Assembly: GCA_963739995.1 (NCBI GenBank)
Contig: CAVUCH010000015.1
Coordinates: forward strand, 1-64,000
Length of the DNA: 64,000 nt
Origin: CAVUCH01 sp963739995
GTDB lineage: Bacteria > Acidobacteriota > Vicinamibacteria > Vicinamibacterales > JAENWD01
Reading direction: 5' to 3'
Shown piece after piece: positions 15,174-23,634 of the stretch. Within the stretch, counting starts at the first letter, position 1. Every line of letters begins with the position of its first letter. The notes beneath the pieces are model-generated. The model saw nothing but the letters and a program-made list of their open reading frames with translations, did not search any database and was not told where the DNA came from. Made by a program: the position numbers and the translations under genes.

Positions 15174-16709
15174 ATGCAAATCCGACCGCTCGTCTACATC
15201 ATCGGTGCCGGGCCCGGCGACCCCGGCTTGATCACCATGCGCGGGCTGCAATGCCTCGGGGCCGCCGACGTCGTTCTCCACGACCACCTCGTGTCGCCAC
15301 GCCTGCTCCGGCACGCGTCCGCTGACGCGGAGCGCATCGACGTTGGCGGCGCATCGCCGGAGGCGATGGCCCAGGAAGCCATCTGTTACCTGCTCGCCGA
15401 AAAGGCGCGCGAGGGTCGGGTGGTCGCGCGACTGAAGTGGGGCGACCCGTTCATCTTCGATCGTGGGGCCGAAGAGGCGCTGTTCCTCCACGAACACGGT
15501 GTCCCGTTCGAAGTCGTCCCGGGGATCGCGGCCGCACTCGGCGTTCCCAGTTATGCCGGGGTGCCGGTGACGTACCCGGGTGCGGGCGACACGCTGACAT
15601 TGGTGCGGGGACACGAGGACGCGCGCCAGACGGCCCCTGACGTGGACTGGACCAGCCTCGCGAAGCTGGACGGTACGGTCGTGTGTTACGCGGGCGCGCG
15701 CCAGCTCGCCCCGATTCTGAAAGCTCTGCTCACGCATGGCCGTCACTCGACGGAGCCGGCGGCGGTGATCTTCGACGGCACGCTGCCCAGCCAGCACACG
15801 ATCGAAGGCACGCTCGAGCAGATTGCCACTGCGGTTGCGTCGACGCCGCGCGCCGCGACATCGATCCTCGTGGTCGGCCGTGCGGCGGCTCTCCGGCAAC
15901 GCCTGCGCTGGTTCGACGCGCGCCCTCTGTTCGGCCGGCGGATCCTGGTGACATCACCCCGGGAAGATGCCGCGGAGCTGAGCGACATGCTGACGGCGCT
16001 CGGCGCGGACGCGATAGAAGCGCCGATGTTTCGCTTCGCGCCGCCCGACGACTACGGGCCGCTCGATGATGCCGTCTCGCGGATCGGTTCGTTCGCATGG
16101 GTGGTGTTCACCACCGCGAACGCGGTGGAGTCTTTCCTGGGCCGTCTCGCGGCGGGATCCGGCGACCTGCGCACGCTGAACGGCGTTGGCCTCTGCGCTG
16201 TGGGGCCGGCGACCGACGACCGCCTGCGACGGTATCGATTGAAACCCGATCTGGTACCGGCCGACGGCCATCCCGAAGCGGTCGCGCAGGCGCTGGCTGG
16301 CACCGGCTCCCTGCGCGGGCGCGCGGTGCTGGTGCCGCGCGCGGATATCGGACGGGAGCTGATCCCTCACGAGTTGCGGCGCCTGGGTGCGGAGGTCACG
16401 GACGTGACCGCGTATCGCACCATCGTGACGGAACCCGAACGCGAAGGCGAGCCGGATATCTACCGCTTGCTGCTCGACCGCCGGATCGACACGGTCACGT
16501 TCACGAGCGCGTCAGCGGTTCGCACCTTCGTCCGCGTGATCGGCGAGGACCAGGCAGCGGACCTTCTGCAGCAGACAACCGTGGCCTGCATCGGGCCTGT
16601 CACCGCCGAAGCCGCCGCGCAACTCCGCATCACGACGACGATCATGCCCGAAGAGTACACGGTCCCCTCGCTCGTCGAGGCGATCGTGCAGCATTCGCTT
16701 TCGGCCTGA
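15174..16709 (+). CDS. uroporphyrinogen-III C-methyltransferase / synthase fusion
   Basis: Bifunctional tetrapyrrole enzyme of 511 residues. The N-terminal half (about 1-245) is a SUMT/CobA methyltransferase with VYIIGAGPGDPGLITMRG, DVVLHDHLV, RLKWGDPFIFDRGAEE and VVPGIAAALGVPSYAGVPVTYPG broken by the usual spacing; it makes precorrin-2. The C-terminal half (about 250-510) is a HemD uroporphyrinogen-III synthase with WVVFTTANAVESF, PRADIGRELIPHELRRLGAEV and FTSASAVRTFV. The ATG at 15174 is preferred over GTG 15162. No other heme or cobalamin gene is adjacent. The fusion is common in Gram-positive and some acidobacterial genomes. Confidence 0.95.
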   Translation: MQIRPLVYIIGAGPGDPGLITMRGLQCLGAADVVLHDHLVSPRLLRHASADAERIDVGGASPEAMAQEAICYLLAEKAREGRVVARLKWGDPFIFDRGAEEALFLHEHGVPFEVVPGIAAALGVPSYAGVPVTYPGAGDTLTLVRGHEDARQTAPDVDWTSLAKLDGTVVCYAGARQLAPILKALLTHGRHSTEPAAVIFDGTLPSQHTIEGTLEQIATAVASTPRAATSILVVGRAAALRQRLRWFDARPLFGRRILVTSPREDAAELSDMLTALGADAIEAPMFRFAPPDDYGPLDDAVSRIGSFAWVVFTTANAVESFLGRLAAGSGDLRTLNGVGLCAVGPATDDRLRRYRLKPDLVPADGHPEAVAQALAGTGSLRGRAVLVPRADIGRELIPHELRRLGAEVTDVTAYRTIVTEPEREGEPDIYRLLLDRRIDTVTFTSASAVRTFVRVIGEDQAADLLQQTTVACIGPVTAEAAAQLRITTTIMPEEYTVPSLVEAIVQHSLSA

Positions 16710-16727
16710 ACGGGTGGACACGGCCAA

Positions 16728-16761
16728 GTGAGGGCTCGGGACATCAGTCCTCGCCCTTCAC
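16728..16761. terminator. hairpin between convergent genes
   Basis: GTGAGGGC pairs with GCCCTTCAC (one bulged T), and an inner GGAC/GTCC stem closes an ATCA loop. It lies between the converging CobA-HemD and coiled-coil genes and could end both transcripts, though there is no T tract. Confidence 0.4.
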
Positions 16762-16797
16762 CATGGTGAGCGGAGGAGTTCCTGCAGCCGTCGCAGG

Positions 16798-17757
16798 CTA
16801 ACGCAGGTCCGGTGGCGTATCCAGGCTGACGCGGAGGATCGTCCCTGCCGGCAATTCGACATCCTTGCCTTCGGTTGCCGCGATCACTCCGCCGCCACCG
16901 ATCAGGATGCCTGCCATCGCCCCCTTGAAGCCCCCGAGAATGCCGCCGATGATGGCGCCAACCCCGGCGGCCGTACCGATCCGCGCCGCCTCACCGCGTA
17001 CACCCTCGCTCTCGAGCGCCTGGGTCACCGTGCCGCGCATCGGGTAGCTGCGGTTGCCGATCGTGATCTGATCGAAGCTCAAGGTCATGCTGCCCTTGCG
17101 GTCGACGCGTCCCGCCGGGTGCACCGAGCTGACGACACCGCGCATCTCGGAGCCAGCGGGAATCAGGACGCGGCCGTCTACTTCGAGATCGACGACCGTT
17201 GTCGCCGTGAAGCGATCTTCGACCTGGTTCCGGTCTGAGCTGAGCGTGTCCTGCAGGCGGACGTCCAGCTCCGTTCCGACGGGTATCACGCTCGCACCCA
17301 TCGTGCGACGCTGATCCACATCGCGGTCCGCCGTGGAGGATCTCGGCGCGTCTGCGCCCTGAGTGTCGGACGGGGTGCGCCGCGAACCAGTGGACGTCTG
17401 TTCGATTGTGTCGGGCGCATTCCCACCCAGGTCACGCACGCGGCCCCGCAGATTGTCCAGCCGGGAGCGCACGTCCGTGTAGTCGTTTCTGGACAGGGTT
17501 CCCTCCCGGCGCAGCTTCACGCGAAGGTACACGACCTCGTCCCGAAGGTCATCGAGCTCGGTCTGGAGCTGGCTGACGCGCTGCGGGTCGGAGCCGCGGT
17601 GGCGCGAGAGCTCGCGATCGAGGTCGTAGACCTGATCCTGCAGCCGTTGGACGTCGGCCGCCGTGGCCGTCGTTGATTGTGCGGACGTCGCCGTCGCATG
17701 TGCCGGGGCGCCCACGAGGGCCAGCACGAACAGCGCGCATCCTGCGATGGCTCGCAT
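16798..17757 (-). CDS. exported coiled-coil protein with TrbI-like beta domain
   Basis: Unnamed envelope protein, about 319 residues. A signal peptide (CALFVLALVGAPAHATA) is followed by a heptad-rich coiled coil (residues about 30-110: VQRLQDQVYDLDRELSRH, LQTELDDLRDEVVYLRVK), a low-complexity linker, then a beta-rich domain: VIPVGTELDVRLQDTLSSD, GRVLIPAGSEMRGVVSSV and SFDQITIGNRSYPMRGTV. This resembles the C-terminal domain of VirB10/TrbI proteins. A glycine-rich hydrophobic stretch IGTAAGVGAIIGGILGGF follows. ATG 17757 has GGAGG upstream, better than the longer start. No secretion-system genes lie nearby; function unknown. Confidence 0.8.
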   Translation of the reverse strand: MRAIAGCALFVLALVGAPAHATATSAQSTTATAADVQRLQDQVYDLDRELSRHRGSDPQRVSQLQTELDDLRDEVVYLRVKLRREGTLSRNDYTDVRSRLDNLRGRVRDLGGNAPDTIEQTSTGSRRTPSDTQGADAPRSSTADRDVDQRRTMGASVIPVGTELDVRLQDTLSSDRNQVEDRFTATTVVDLEVDGRVLIPAGSEMRGVVSSVHPAGRVDRKGSMTLSFDQITIGNRSYPMRGTVTQALESEGVRGEAARIGTAAGVGAIIGGILGGFKGAMAGILIGGGGVIAATEGKDVELPAGTILRVSLDTPPDLR

Positions 17758-17859
17758 CGGGAGTCCTCCTGTCGAATGCGGTTGAGACGGCTGGCCCATC
17801 AAGGCCTGTACCGGGCCGGTCACGCGGCCGCATTGAGGCGATGCAAGAGCGGAGCCGGG

Positions 17860-18051
17860 CTATCTCCAGAACATCAGGTTCTCGACCCACCGGATGCGAG
17901 TCAGGTCGTTGTAGATGACGGTCACCATCAGGAGCATCAGGAGGACGAACCCGGCAAAGAGCATGCGCTCCTTCACCCGGATGCTGAAGTCACGCCGCGC
18001 GGCGCCCTCGAGCGCCATGATCAGGATGTGGCCGCCGTCCAGCACGGGCAC
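17860..18051 (-). pseudogene. rseP: C-terminal part of RseP in shifted frame
   Basis: Continues rseP in another frame after a one-base shift near 18053-18055. The first residues, PVPVLDGGHILIMALE, contain the LDG motif that supplies the third zinc ligand of site-2 proteases, followed by the last membrane helix (MLFAGFVLLMLLMVTVIY). An extra C in a CCC run, compared with what the protein needs, explains the shift. See the entry for the N-terminal part. Confidence 0.85.
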
Positions 18052-19177
18052 CGGGCAGCAGGTTCAGAAGGCCCAGGTTCAAGCTGATCGACGCCATCAA
18101 CGCAAACAGCGAGATCCAGCCTTCCTGTGCGGATTCGCCGGAGAGTTGCGCGATGCCCACGGGACCCATCAACTGCTTGGGTGAGGTCTCACCGCTGATG
18201 AGGCCGCCGAGGGTGCGGAGAATCAGCCCTGCGAAGTCCCAGTTGCGCTGCACGCTCATCCATACCGCGCTCACGGGGCCGGGGTGGATGCGCTTCAACT
18301 CGTTGGAGATGCTGATGCCGATCCGGCCAACATTGCCCTCACGCCGCGGCGTGACCTGGACATCGAGCCGCTTGCCGGCTCGCATGACCGAGAGCGTGAT
18401 CGGCTTCTCCGGATTCTTGCCAATCCCCTCGGAAAGGTGTCGCGCCAGCTGGACGCCCTCGCCGTTCACGGCCACTACCACGTCGCCGGGCTTCAGGCCG
18501 GCAGCGTCGGCCGGTTCACCCTTGCGCACCGACTGGATGCGCGGGTGAACGTTCGGGAACACACCGATGCGGCCGACCTCGTACTTGCCCTCAGCATCCG
18601 GGGTGACGGTCAGCAGCTGCTCGGCGTTGTCGCGCACGACGCTGACGGGAACTGCCCGCCCTGGACGCGTACCGATCGCGATGTCGAAATCCTCCCAGGT
18701 ACTGACCTCCTGGCCGCTCACTCTGAGCACGCGATCCCCAGGCTTGAGCCCGCCGCGTTCGGCCGGCGAACCCTTCTCGACACCACCCACCACGGGCGGC
18801 TGATCGAGGAAGGCAGGTACGTCCGCGCCCTGCGCCAGCACGATCGCCAGCAGCACCACCGCGAGCGCCAGGTTCATAACCGGGCCCATGATGAGCACCT
18901 GGAACCGCTGCCACTTCGTCTTCGACAGGAACTCATCGGGCTCGCCCGCGCGTGCGTCGTCGGCATTCTCGCCGGCCATCTTCACGTAGCCGCCGAGCGG
19001 AATGGCGCTGACGCAATACTCCGTATCGCCGCGCGTGAAGCCGACGATACGGGGCCCGAAGCCGAGCGAGAACTTCAGGACGCGGACGCCGATGCGGCGT
19101 GCCGCCAGAAAATGTCCGAGCTCATGCACGAATACGAGCACGCCGATGACAAATGCAAACGCAAGCATCGTAATCAC
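17990..19177 (-). CDS. rseP: site-2 zinc protease RseP, frameshifted near 3' end
   Basis: Intramembrane metalloprotease of the M50/S2P family. HELGH (HExxH) lies at about residue 18 in the first membrane helix, followed by GYVKMAGE, a membrane segment, and two PDZ domains (GSPAERGGLKPGDRVLRV at about 135, GEPADAAGLKPGDVVVAV at about 220). The expected NLLPVPVLDGGH near residue 370 breaks after NLLP: an extra base sends the frame into GARAGRRPHPDH and a false end at 17990, while the proper sequence continues at 18051-17860. RseP is usually essential, so an assembly or read error is the likeliest reason. GTG start overlaps the dxr stop. Fourth gene of uppS-cdsA-dxr-rseP. Confidence 0.92.
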   Translation of the reverse strand: MITMLAFAFVIGVLVFVHELGHFLAARRIGVRVLKFSLGFGPRIVGFTRGDTEYCVSAIPLGGYVKMAGENADDARAGEPDEFLSKTKWQRFQVLIMGPVMNLALAVVLLAIVLAQGADVPAFLDQPPVVGGVEKGSPAERGGLKPGDRVLRVSGQEVSTWEDFDIAIGTRPGRAVPVSVVRDNAEQLLTVTPDAEGKYEVGRIGVFPNVHPRIQSVRKGEPADAAGLKPGDVVVAVNGEGVQLARHLSEGIGKNPEKPITLSVMRAGKRLDVQVTPRREGNVGRIGISISNELKRIHPGPVSAVWMSVQRNWDFAGLILRTLGGLISGETSPKQLMGPVGIAQLSGESAQEGWISLFALMASISLNLGLLNLLPGARAGRRPHPDHGARGRRAA

Positions 19178-20355
19178 GATGGGATCCTCACAGCTTCAGC
19201 CGCGCGCGTGTCCACCAGGGCACGGGAGTACTCACGCGCCCACCGATCGACGGCGCGCACGGTCGGGAGCGTCGGGGCCGACGCAGCGGTGTGGGCGCCC
19301 ATGGTGGCGGCAATCACGTCGGAGATCGTCGTAAACCCAATGCGCTGCTGCAGGAACGCCTCGACCGCGACTTCGTTGGCCGCATTCAGCACGACCGGCA
19401 TGGTGCCTCCGGCCTCGAGCGCCTCATAGGCAAGACCCAGGCACGGGAATCGCTCGAGGTCTGGCGCATGGAACTCGAGCGGCCCGCACGAGGCGAGATC
19501 GAGACGCGCCGCGGCGGCGCCCCAGCGCTCGGGATATGAGAACGCATACTGAATCGGCAGCCGCATGTCGGTGACCCCGAGCTGCGCGATCATCGACCCA
19601 TCGCGCAGTTCCACCAGCGAGTGCACGACCGACTGGGGGTGCACGACGACATCGATCTGATCACGTGTGACGCCGAACAGCCAGTGCGCTTCGATCACTT
19701 CGAGGCCCTTGTTCATCAGCGTGGCGGAGTCAATCGTGATCTTGCGCCCCATCTGCCACGTTGGATGCCGCAGCGCGTCGGCCGCCGTCGCACCCTGCAG
19801 CGCGCCCGCGGACCACTCCCGGAACGGCCCACCCGACGCTGTCAGCACCAGCCGCGCCACGTCGGCCGGCGAACGGCCGTGCAGGCACTGGTGAATCGCG
19901 TTGTGCTCGCTGTCGACCGGCAGCACCGACACCCCACGCCGGCGGGCGGCCTCCATCACGACCTCGCCGGCCATGACGAGCACTTCCTTGTTCGCCAGCG
20001 CGATCGTCTTTCCGGCGTCGATGGCCGCGAGCACCGCCTCGAGCGCAGCCGTGCCCGACGACGCACAGAGCACGACTTCTACATCGGGATGAGTCGCCAC
20101 CGCCAACAGCCCGCCGGGACCGCTGTGCAATTCTGTGCCAGCCAGCGCAACGCCCGCCGCGGCCAGCGCCCCGGCGCCCCCCTCGGCGAGGGCCACGACC
20201 TTCGGCCGGTACCGTGCGACCTGCGCCGCGAGCGCCGGGGCATTCGCCCCGGCCGCCAGACCGACGATTCGAAGCCGGTCCGGGTGCGCATCGACGACGG
20301 CCAGCGCGCTCGTGCCGATCGACCCGGTGGACCCGAGGATGGCAACGTGCTTCAT
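19174..20355 (-). CDS. dxr: 1-deoxy-D-xylulose 5-phosphate reductoisomerase
   Basis: Second enzyme of the MEP isoprenoid pathway; 393 residues, as expected. VAILGSTGSIGTSAL is the NADPH-binding GxxGxxG region, ALANKEVLVMAGE and PVDSEHNAIHQCL carry the metal-binding acidic residues, and TASGGPFR, HPTWQMGRKITIDSATLMNKG and HPQSVVHSLVE are family signatures. The ATG at 20355 follows a frame that is open much further upstream but is only the shadow of cdsA. Overlaps cdsA and rseP by four bases on each side. Confidence 0.97.
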   Translation of the reverse strand: MKHVAILGSTGSIGTSALAVVDAHPDRLRIVGLAAGANAPALAAQVARYRPKVVALAEGGAGALAAAGVALAGTELHSGPGGLLAVATHPDVEVVLCASSGTAALEAVLAAIDAGKTIALANKEVLVMAGEVVMEAARRRGVSVLPVDSEHNAIHQCLHGRSPADVARLVLTASGGPFREWSAGALQGATAADALRHPTWQMGRKITIDSATLMNKGLEVIEAHWLFGVTRDQIDVVVHPQSVVHSLVELRDGSMIAQLGVTDMRLPIQYAFSYPERWGAAAARLDLASCGPLEFHAPDLERFPCLGLAYEALEAGGTMPVVLNAANEVAVEAFLQQRIGFTTISDVIAATMGAHTAASAPTLPTVRAVDRWAREYSRALVDTRAAEAVRIPS

Positions 20356-21146
20356 GCCGGCCGCGCGAGGTATCGCATCATCGTGTAGTACACCGGCGCG
20401 GCAAAAAGCAGCGCGTCGATGCGATCGAGCACGCCACCGTGGCCCGGGATGAGCGCCGCGCTGTCTTTCACCCCGGCCGCCCGTTTCAGCATCGACTCGA
20501 ACAGGTCGCCCGTTATCCCCAGGACCACGAGGAGGGCACCAAGCCCGGCGCGCACGGCGACCGGAGCGGCGGGCCACCACCAGTGACCAATCAGGGCCAG
20601 CGTCAGCGCTCCCGCGATCAGTCCTCCGAGGGCACCCTCGACGGTCTTCTTCGGACTGAGCGCCGGGGACAGCGGACGACGCCCGAACGCACGTCCCGCG
20701 TAGTACTGCGCGCTGTCGCTGGCCACGACGGCGATGATGAGCAGCAGGGCTGCTTCGCGGCCGAACTCCCACCGGACGGCGATCAGGGCCCCGAGCGGCA
20801 GCCCGATGTACAGCGGACCGAGCACGCTTGCGGCAGCCCGGGAGAGCACGTCGCGATCCGTCCGCCCACGACCGACCGCGATCGCGCCGGCGGTGATGAC
20901 GAGCGCCATGACGACCGGCGCGACGGCAGCCGCTGGCCACGCGACGGCGGCGCAGATCGCCGCGGTCGCGACGGATGCCGGCACAACTGGCACTGGCGCA
21001 CCGAGGTGCCTGGCCAGTGTGCAGTACTCCACTACGGCGAGCACCGCAACCACCATCGCCACAACGAGCAGCAGCGGCGGCGGCGCCCACCACGCCGCCC
21101 CGCCGATGAGCGCCAGGAGGACCGCGCCGCTCAGGAACCGCGTCAC
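20352..21146 (-). CDS. cdsA: phosphatidate cytidylyltransferase
   Basis: Makes CDP-diacylglycerol for phospholipid synthesis. 264 residues with about seven or eight membrane segments. The C-terminal signature is present: DSAQYYAGRAFGRRPLSPAL, SPKKTVEGALGG and KDSAALIPGHGGVLDRIDAL, which contain the Asp/Lys residues of the CTP site. GTG start overlaps the uppS stop and its end overlaps the dxr start, so translation is coupled. Confidence 0.96.
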   Translation of the reverse strand: MTRFLSGAVLLALIGGAAWWAPPPLLLVVAMVVAVLAVVEYCTLARHLGAPVPVVPASVATAAICAAVAWPAAAVAPVVMALVITAGAIAVGRGRTDRDVLSRAAASVLGPLYIGLPLGALIAVRWEFGREAALLLIIAVVASDSAQYYAGRAFGRRPLSPALSPKKTVEGALGGLIAGALTLALIGHWWWPAAPVAVRAGLGALLVVLGITGDLFESMLKRAAGVKDSAALIPGHGGVLDRIDALLFAAPVYYTMMRYLARPA

Positions 21147-21931
21147 TTTCCGATGGCCACGCCGGACGGCGTGACGCCCCCGTAGCGGCGCTCCCGTTTC
21201 TGATAGGCCAGGATGGCCTCGAGCAGGTGGCGCGTGCGGAAGTCCGGCCAGAACGTCTCGGTCACGTAGATTTCCGCGTAGGCAATCTGCCAGAGCAGGA
21301 AGTTGCTCACCCGCAGCTCGCCGCTCGTGCGGATCAACAGATCAGGATCCGGCTGGCCTGCCGTGTAGAGGAGGCGGCTGAACCGTTCCTCGTCGAGATC
21401 GTCGGCCGGGATCCCTTCGCGAATCGCGCGGCGCGCCGCATGAACAATCTCCGCCCGGCCGCCGTAGTTCAGAGCGACGTTCAACCGCATCCCTGTGTTC
21501 CCGGCCGTTCGCCGCACCGCGGCATCGAGCTCTGTGTGGAGCTCGGGCTCGAGGTCGTCCGGCCGTCCGATGACGAGAAAACGCAGGTTGTTGTCGATGA
21601 GCGTCCCGAGCTCCAGCCGCAGGTACCGCTTGAGCAGCATCATCAGCGTCGCGACTTCCGCGCGCGGCCGCTTCCAGTTCTCGACTGAGAACACGTAAAG
21701 CGTCAGCGCCTGGATTCCGAGGCGAGCCGAGGCTTCCACGATTTCGCGGACGCCCGTAATGCCGGCCCGGTGCCCTTCGACCCGCGGCAGGCGACGCTGG
21801 GCTGCCCAACGCCCGTTCCCGTCCATGATCACGGCGACATGGGCAGGCAGCTGCTCCGGATTGAGCTGTCGGGCCAGTATTGTGTCCGGCGACTCGGGCG
21901 GCAGCCAGGACAGCAGCTGGTCAACGGACAT
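21143..21931 (-). CDS. uppS: undecaprenyl diphosphate synthase
   Basis: Cis-prenyltransferase that makes the C55 carrier lipid for cell-wall synthesis; 262 residues. The conserved VAVIMDGNGRWA (catalytic Asp), HRAG, SVENWKRPRAEV, LNYGGRAEIVHAAR and DLLIRTSGELRVSNFLLWQ/ETFWPDF motifs are all visible. First gene of the uppS-cdsA-dxr-rseP operon, whose members serve membrane and isoprenoid synthesis. No clear ribosome-binding site precedes the ATG. Confidence 0.97.
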   Translation of the reverse strand: MSVDQLLSWLPPESPDTILARQLNPEQLPAHVAVIMDGNGRWAAQRRLPRVEGHRAGITGVREIVEASARLGIQALTLYVFSVENWKRPRAEVATLMMLLKRYLRLELGTLIDNNLRFLVIGRPDDLEPELHTELDAAVRRTAGNTGMRLNVALNYGGRAEIVHAARRAIREGIPADDLDEERFSRLLYTAGQPDPDLLIRTSGELRVSNFLLWQIAYAEIYVTETFWPDFRTRHLLEAILAYQKRERRYGGVTPSGVAIGK

Positions 21932-21969
21932 GGCCGGTGTTCAGAAGCAAACCGTGATTGTACAAGGTG

Positions 21970-22794
21970 TTAACGATGAGCCGCAACCGCGGTGCGCCCC
22001 TCGCCGTAGTCCACGCGGACCAGGCAGAGCCCGGCTGCCGGCGCTGTCGGACCCGCGGCGTCCCGCTGACGTCCTTCGAGGAGCGCGGGGATCTGCGTCA
22101 CCTGCAGCCGCCCGGCGCCAATCTCGACGAGCGTCCCCACGATCGCACGCACCATGTGACGCAGGAAACCGGTGCCGGTCACGTGATAGGTGATCAGCGT
22201 GCCTTCGGGCACCGCCATGTGAGGCGTCCATTTCGGCGAGAGATCGGCTGCGCCGAGGGAACTGCACTCCACCGACGAGGCAAGCACGCGGCGCACGGTC
22301 GTCCGCACCTCGGTGCCGGCAGATCGAAACGCCGCGAAGTCGTGGGTGCCCTCGAGAAGCTCAGCGGCTTCGCGCATGCGCACCCCATCGAGCTGGAATG
22401 GAATGTGCCAGGCGTAGCGCCGCCAGAACGGGTTCATCACCGGTCCGGTGACGATCCGGTACTCGTAGCTCTTGCTCTGCGCGCTGAAGCGGGCGTGGAA
22501 ACCGGCCTCGCGCTCCTCCACCTGCAGCACCCGGATCGCGCGTGGCAGCATCGCGTTCAGGGCGCGCCGCAAGGTCGGCGCGTCGAGGGCGAGCGTGACC
22601 TGCGCGCTCGCCACCTGCCCCGTGGCGTGAACGCCAGCATCGGTGCGGCCGGCCCCCGCCACCGAGACCGGCGATCCCTCGATGCGCGACAGCGCGTCTT
22701 CCACGGCGCCCTGAACCGACGGACCCGAGGCCTGCCGCTGCCAGCCGAGGAAGGCGGTGCCGTCGTAGGCCAGAAGCAGTGTGATCGTTCGCAC
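21970..22794 (-). CDS. truA: tRNA pseudouridine(38-40) synthase
   Basis: Modifies uridines 38-40 in the tRNA anticodon arm. The 274-residue protein has AYDGTAFLGWQRQ near the N-terminus, the catalytic GAGRTDAGVHATGQVA (Asp near residue 52), and the C-terminal FLRHMVRAIVGTLVEIGAG. Start is GTG. It lies between uppS and pyrE on the same strand with short gaps (38 and 49 bp). Confidence 0.97.
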   Translation of the reverse strand: MRTITLLLAYDGTAFLGWQRQASGPSVQGAVEDALSRIEGSPVSVAGAGRTDAGVHATGQVASAQVTLALDAPTLRRALNAMLPRAIRVLQVEEREAGFHARFSAQSKSYEYRIVTGPVMNPFWRRYAWHIPFQLDGVRMREAAELLEGTHDFAAFRSAGTEVRTTVRRVLASSVECSSLGAADLSPKWTPHMAVPEGTLITYHVTGTGFLRHMVRAIVGTLVEIGAGRLQVTQIPALLEGRQRDAAGPTAPAAGLCLVRVDYGEGRTAVAAHR

Positions 22795-22843
22795 GAACTG
22801 TTGGAGCGCAGGGCTGCCAGCGGCGCCACGTGCGCTCGCCCGC

Positions 22844-23434
22844 TTACGATGGGGGTGGCGTCCGGGAGCCCGGCTTCACGATCTCGAGGCCCCGCCCGCA
22901 GAGGGGACACATGCCGGGATCCCACGCGGGCAGGTCGACCGTGAGCAGCGCCGCGAACGGTACGCCCAGGCTTGCGGCGCCGCTGCTGCGGTCGACGAGC
23001 GCCGCGGCACCGACGACCTCTGCGCCGGCCGCGCGCGCAACATCGATCGTTTCCCTGGTCGACAGCCCGGTCGTGACGACGTCCTCGACCACTACGACGC
23101 GCTCGCCCGGCGCGAGGCCGAACCCGCGCCGCAGGAGGAGCCGGCCGTCCTGCCGTTCGGCGAATATGGCCCGGACTCCGAGTCCGCGCGCAACCTCATG
23201 ACCGATGATCATGCCCCCGAGCGCTGGTGACAGCACGGTTGCCGGAGACACGTGACGCACGCGATCTGCGAGCAGAGCGCCGAGCGTGCCCGCTGTCTTC
23301 GGGTCCTGGAGGACGAGCGCGCACTGCAGGTAGCCGTTGCTGTGCAGTCCGGAGGACAGGCGGAAGTGCCCGTCGAGCAGCGCGCCCGAGCGGCGGAAGA
23401 GTGCGAGGAGCGAATCGCGATCGGTGTCGGGCAT
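22844..23434 (-). CDS. pyrE: orotate phosphoribosyltransferase
   Basis: Adds PRPP to orotate to give OMP. 196 residues from ATG 23434; an in-frame GTG at 23458 is less likely. SSGLHSNGYLQCALVL near residue 20, ALGGMIIGHEVARGLGVRAIFAER and the PRPP loop VVVVEDVVTTGLSTRE are type-specific for the bacterial OPRTases of the PyrE2/Thermus kind. The tail CPLCGRGLEIVKPGSR with a CxxC is also seen in that group. A second, related OPRTase-like gene lies at 28471-29142 inside the pyr operon. Confidence 0.92.
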   Translation of the reverse strand: MPDTDRDSLLALFRRSGALLDGHFRLSSGLHSNGYLQCALVLQDPKTAGTLGALLADRVRHVSPATVLSPALGGMIIGHEVARGLGVRAIFAERQDGRLLLRRGFGLAPGERVVVVEDVVTTGLSTRETIDVARAAGAEVVGAAALVDRSSGAASLGVPFAALLTVDLPAWDPGMCPLCGRGLEIVKPGSRTPPPS

Positions 23435-23634
23435 GACGTGGTGCCCCGGCCCAGGCACAGCTCGGGAGGCCGAGACCCGGGGCGCACGGTCGGGAAACGC
23501 CCGTAGTATACAATCCGGAAGTCTTCTGGAAACTCGAGTTCCCCGCCGTCCGTCTACTCCACATGGTTTCTCAGAGGGAAAGCGGACTGCGCCCTCGCGT
23601 GGCCGTTTTTTGTCAGTTGATGGAGCAGGTACTC

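Noticed and set aside
15174..16709. Two separate genes cobA and hemD
   Set aside because: The frame is continuous with no stop or new start between the two domains.
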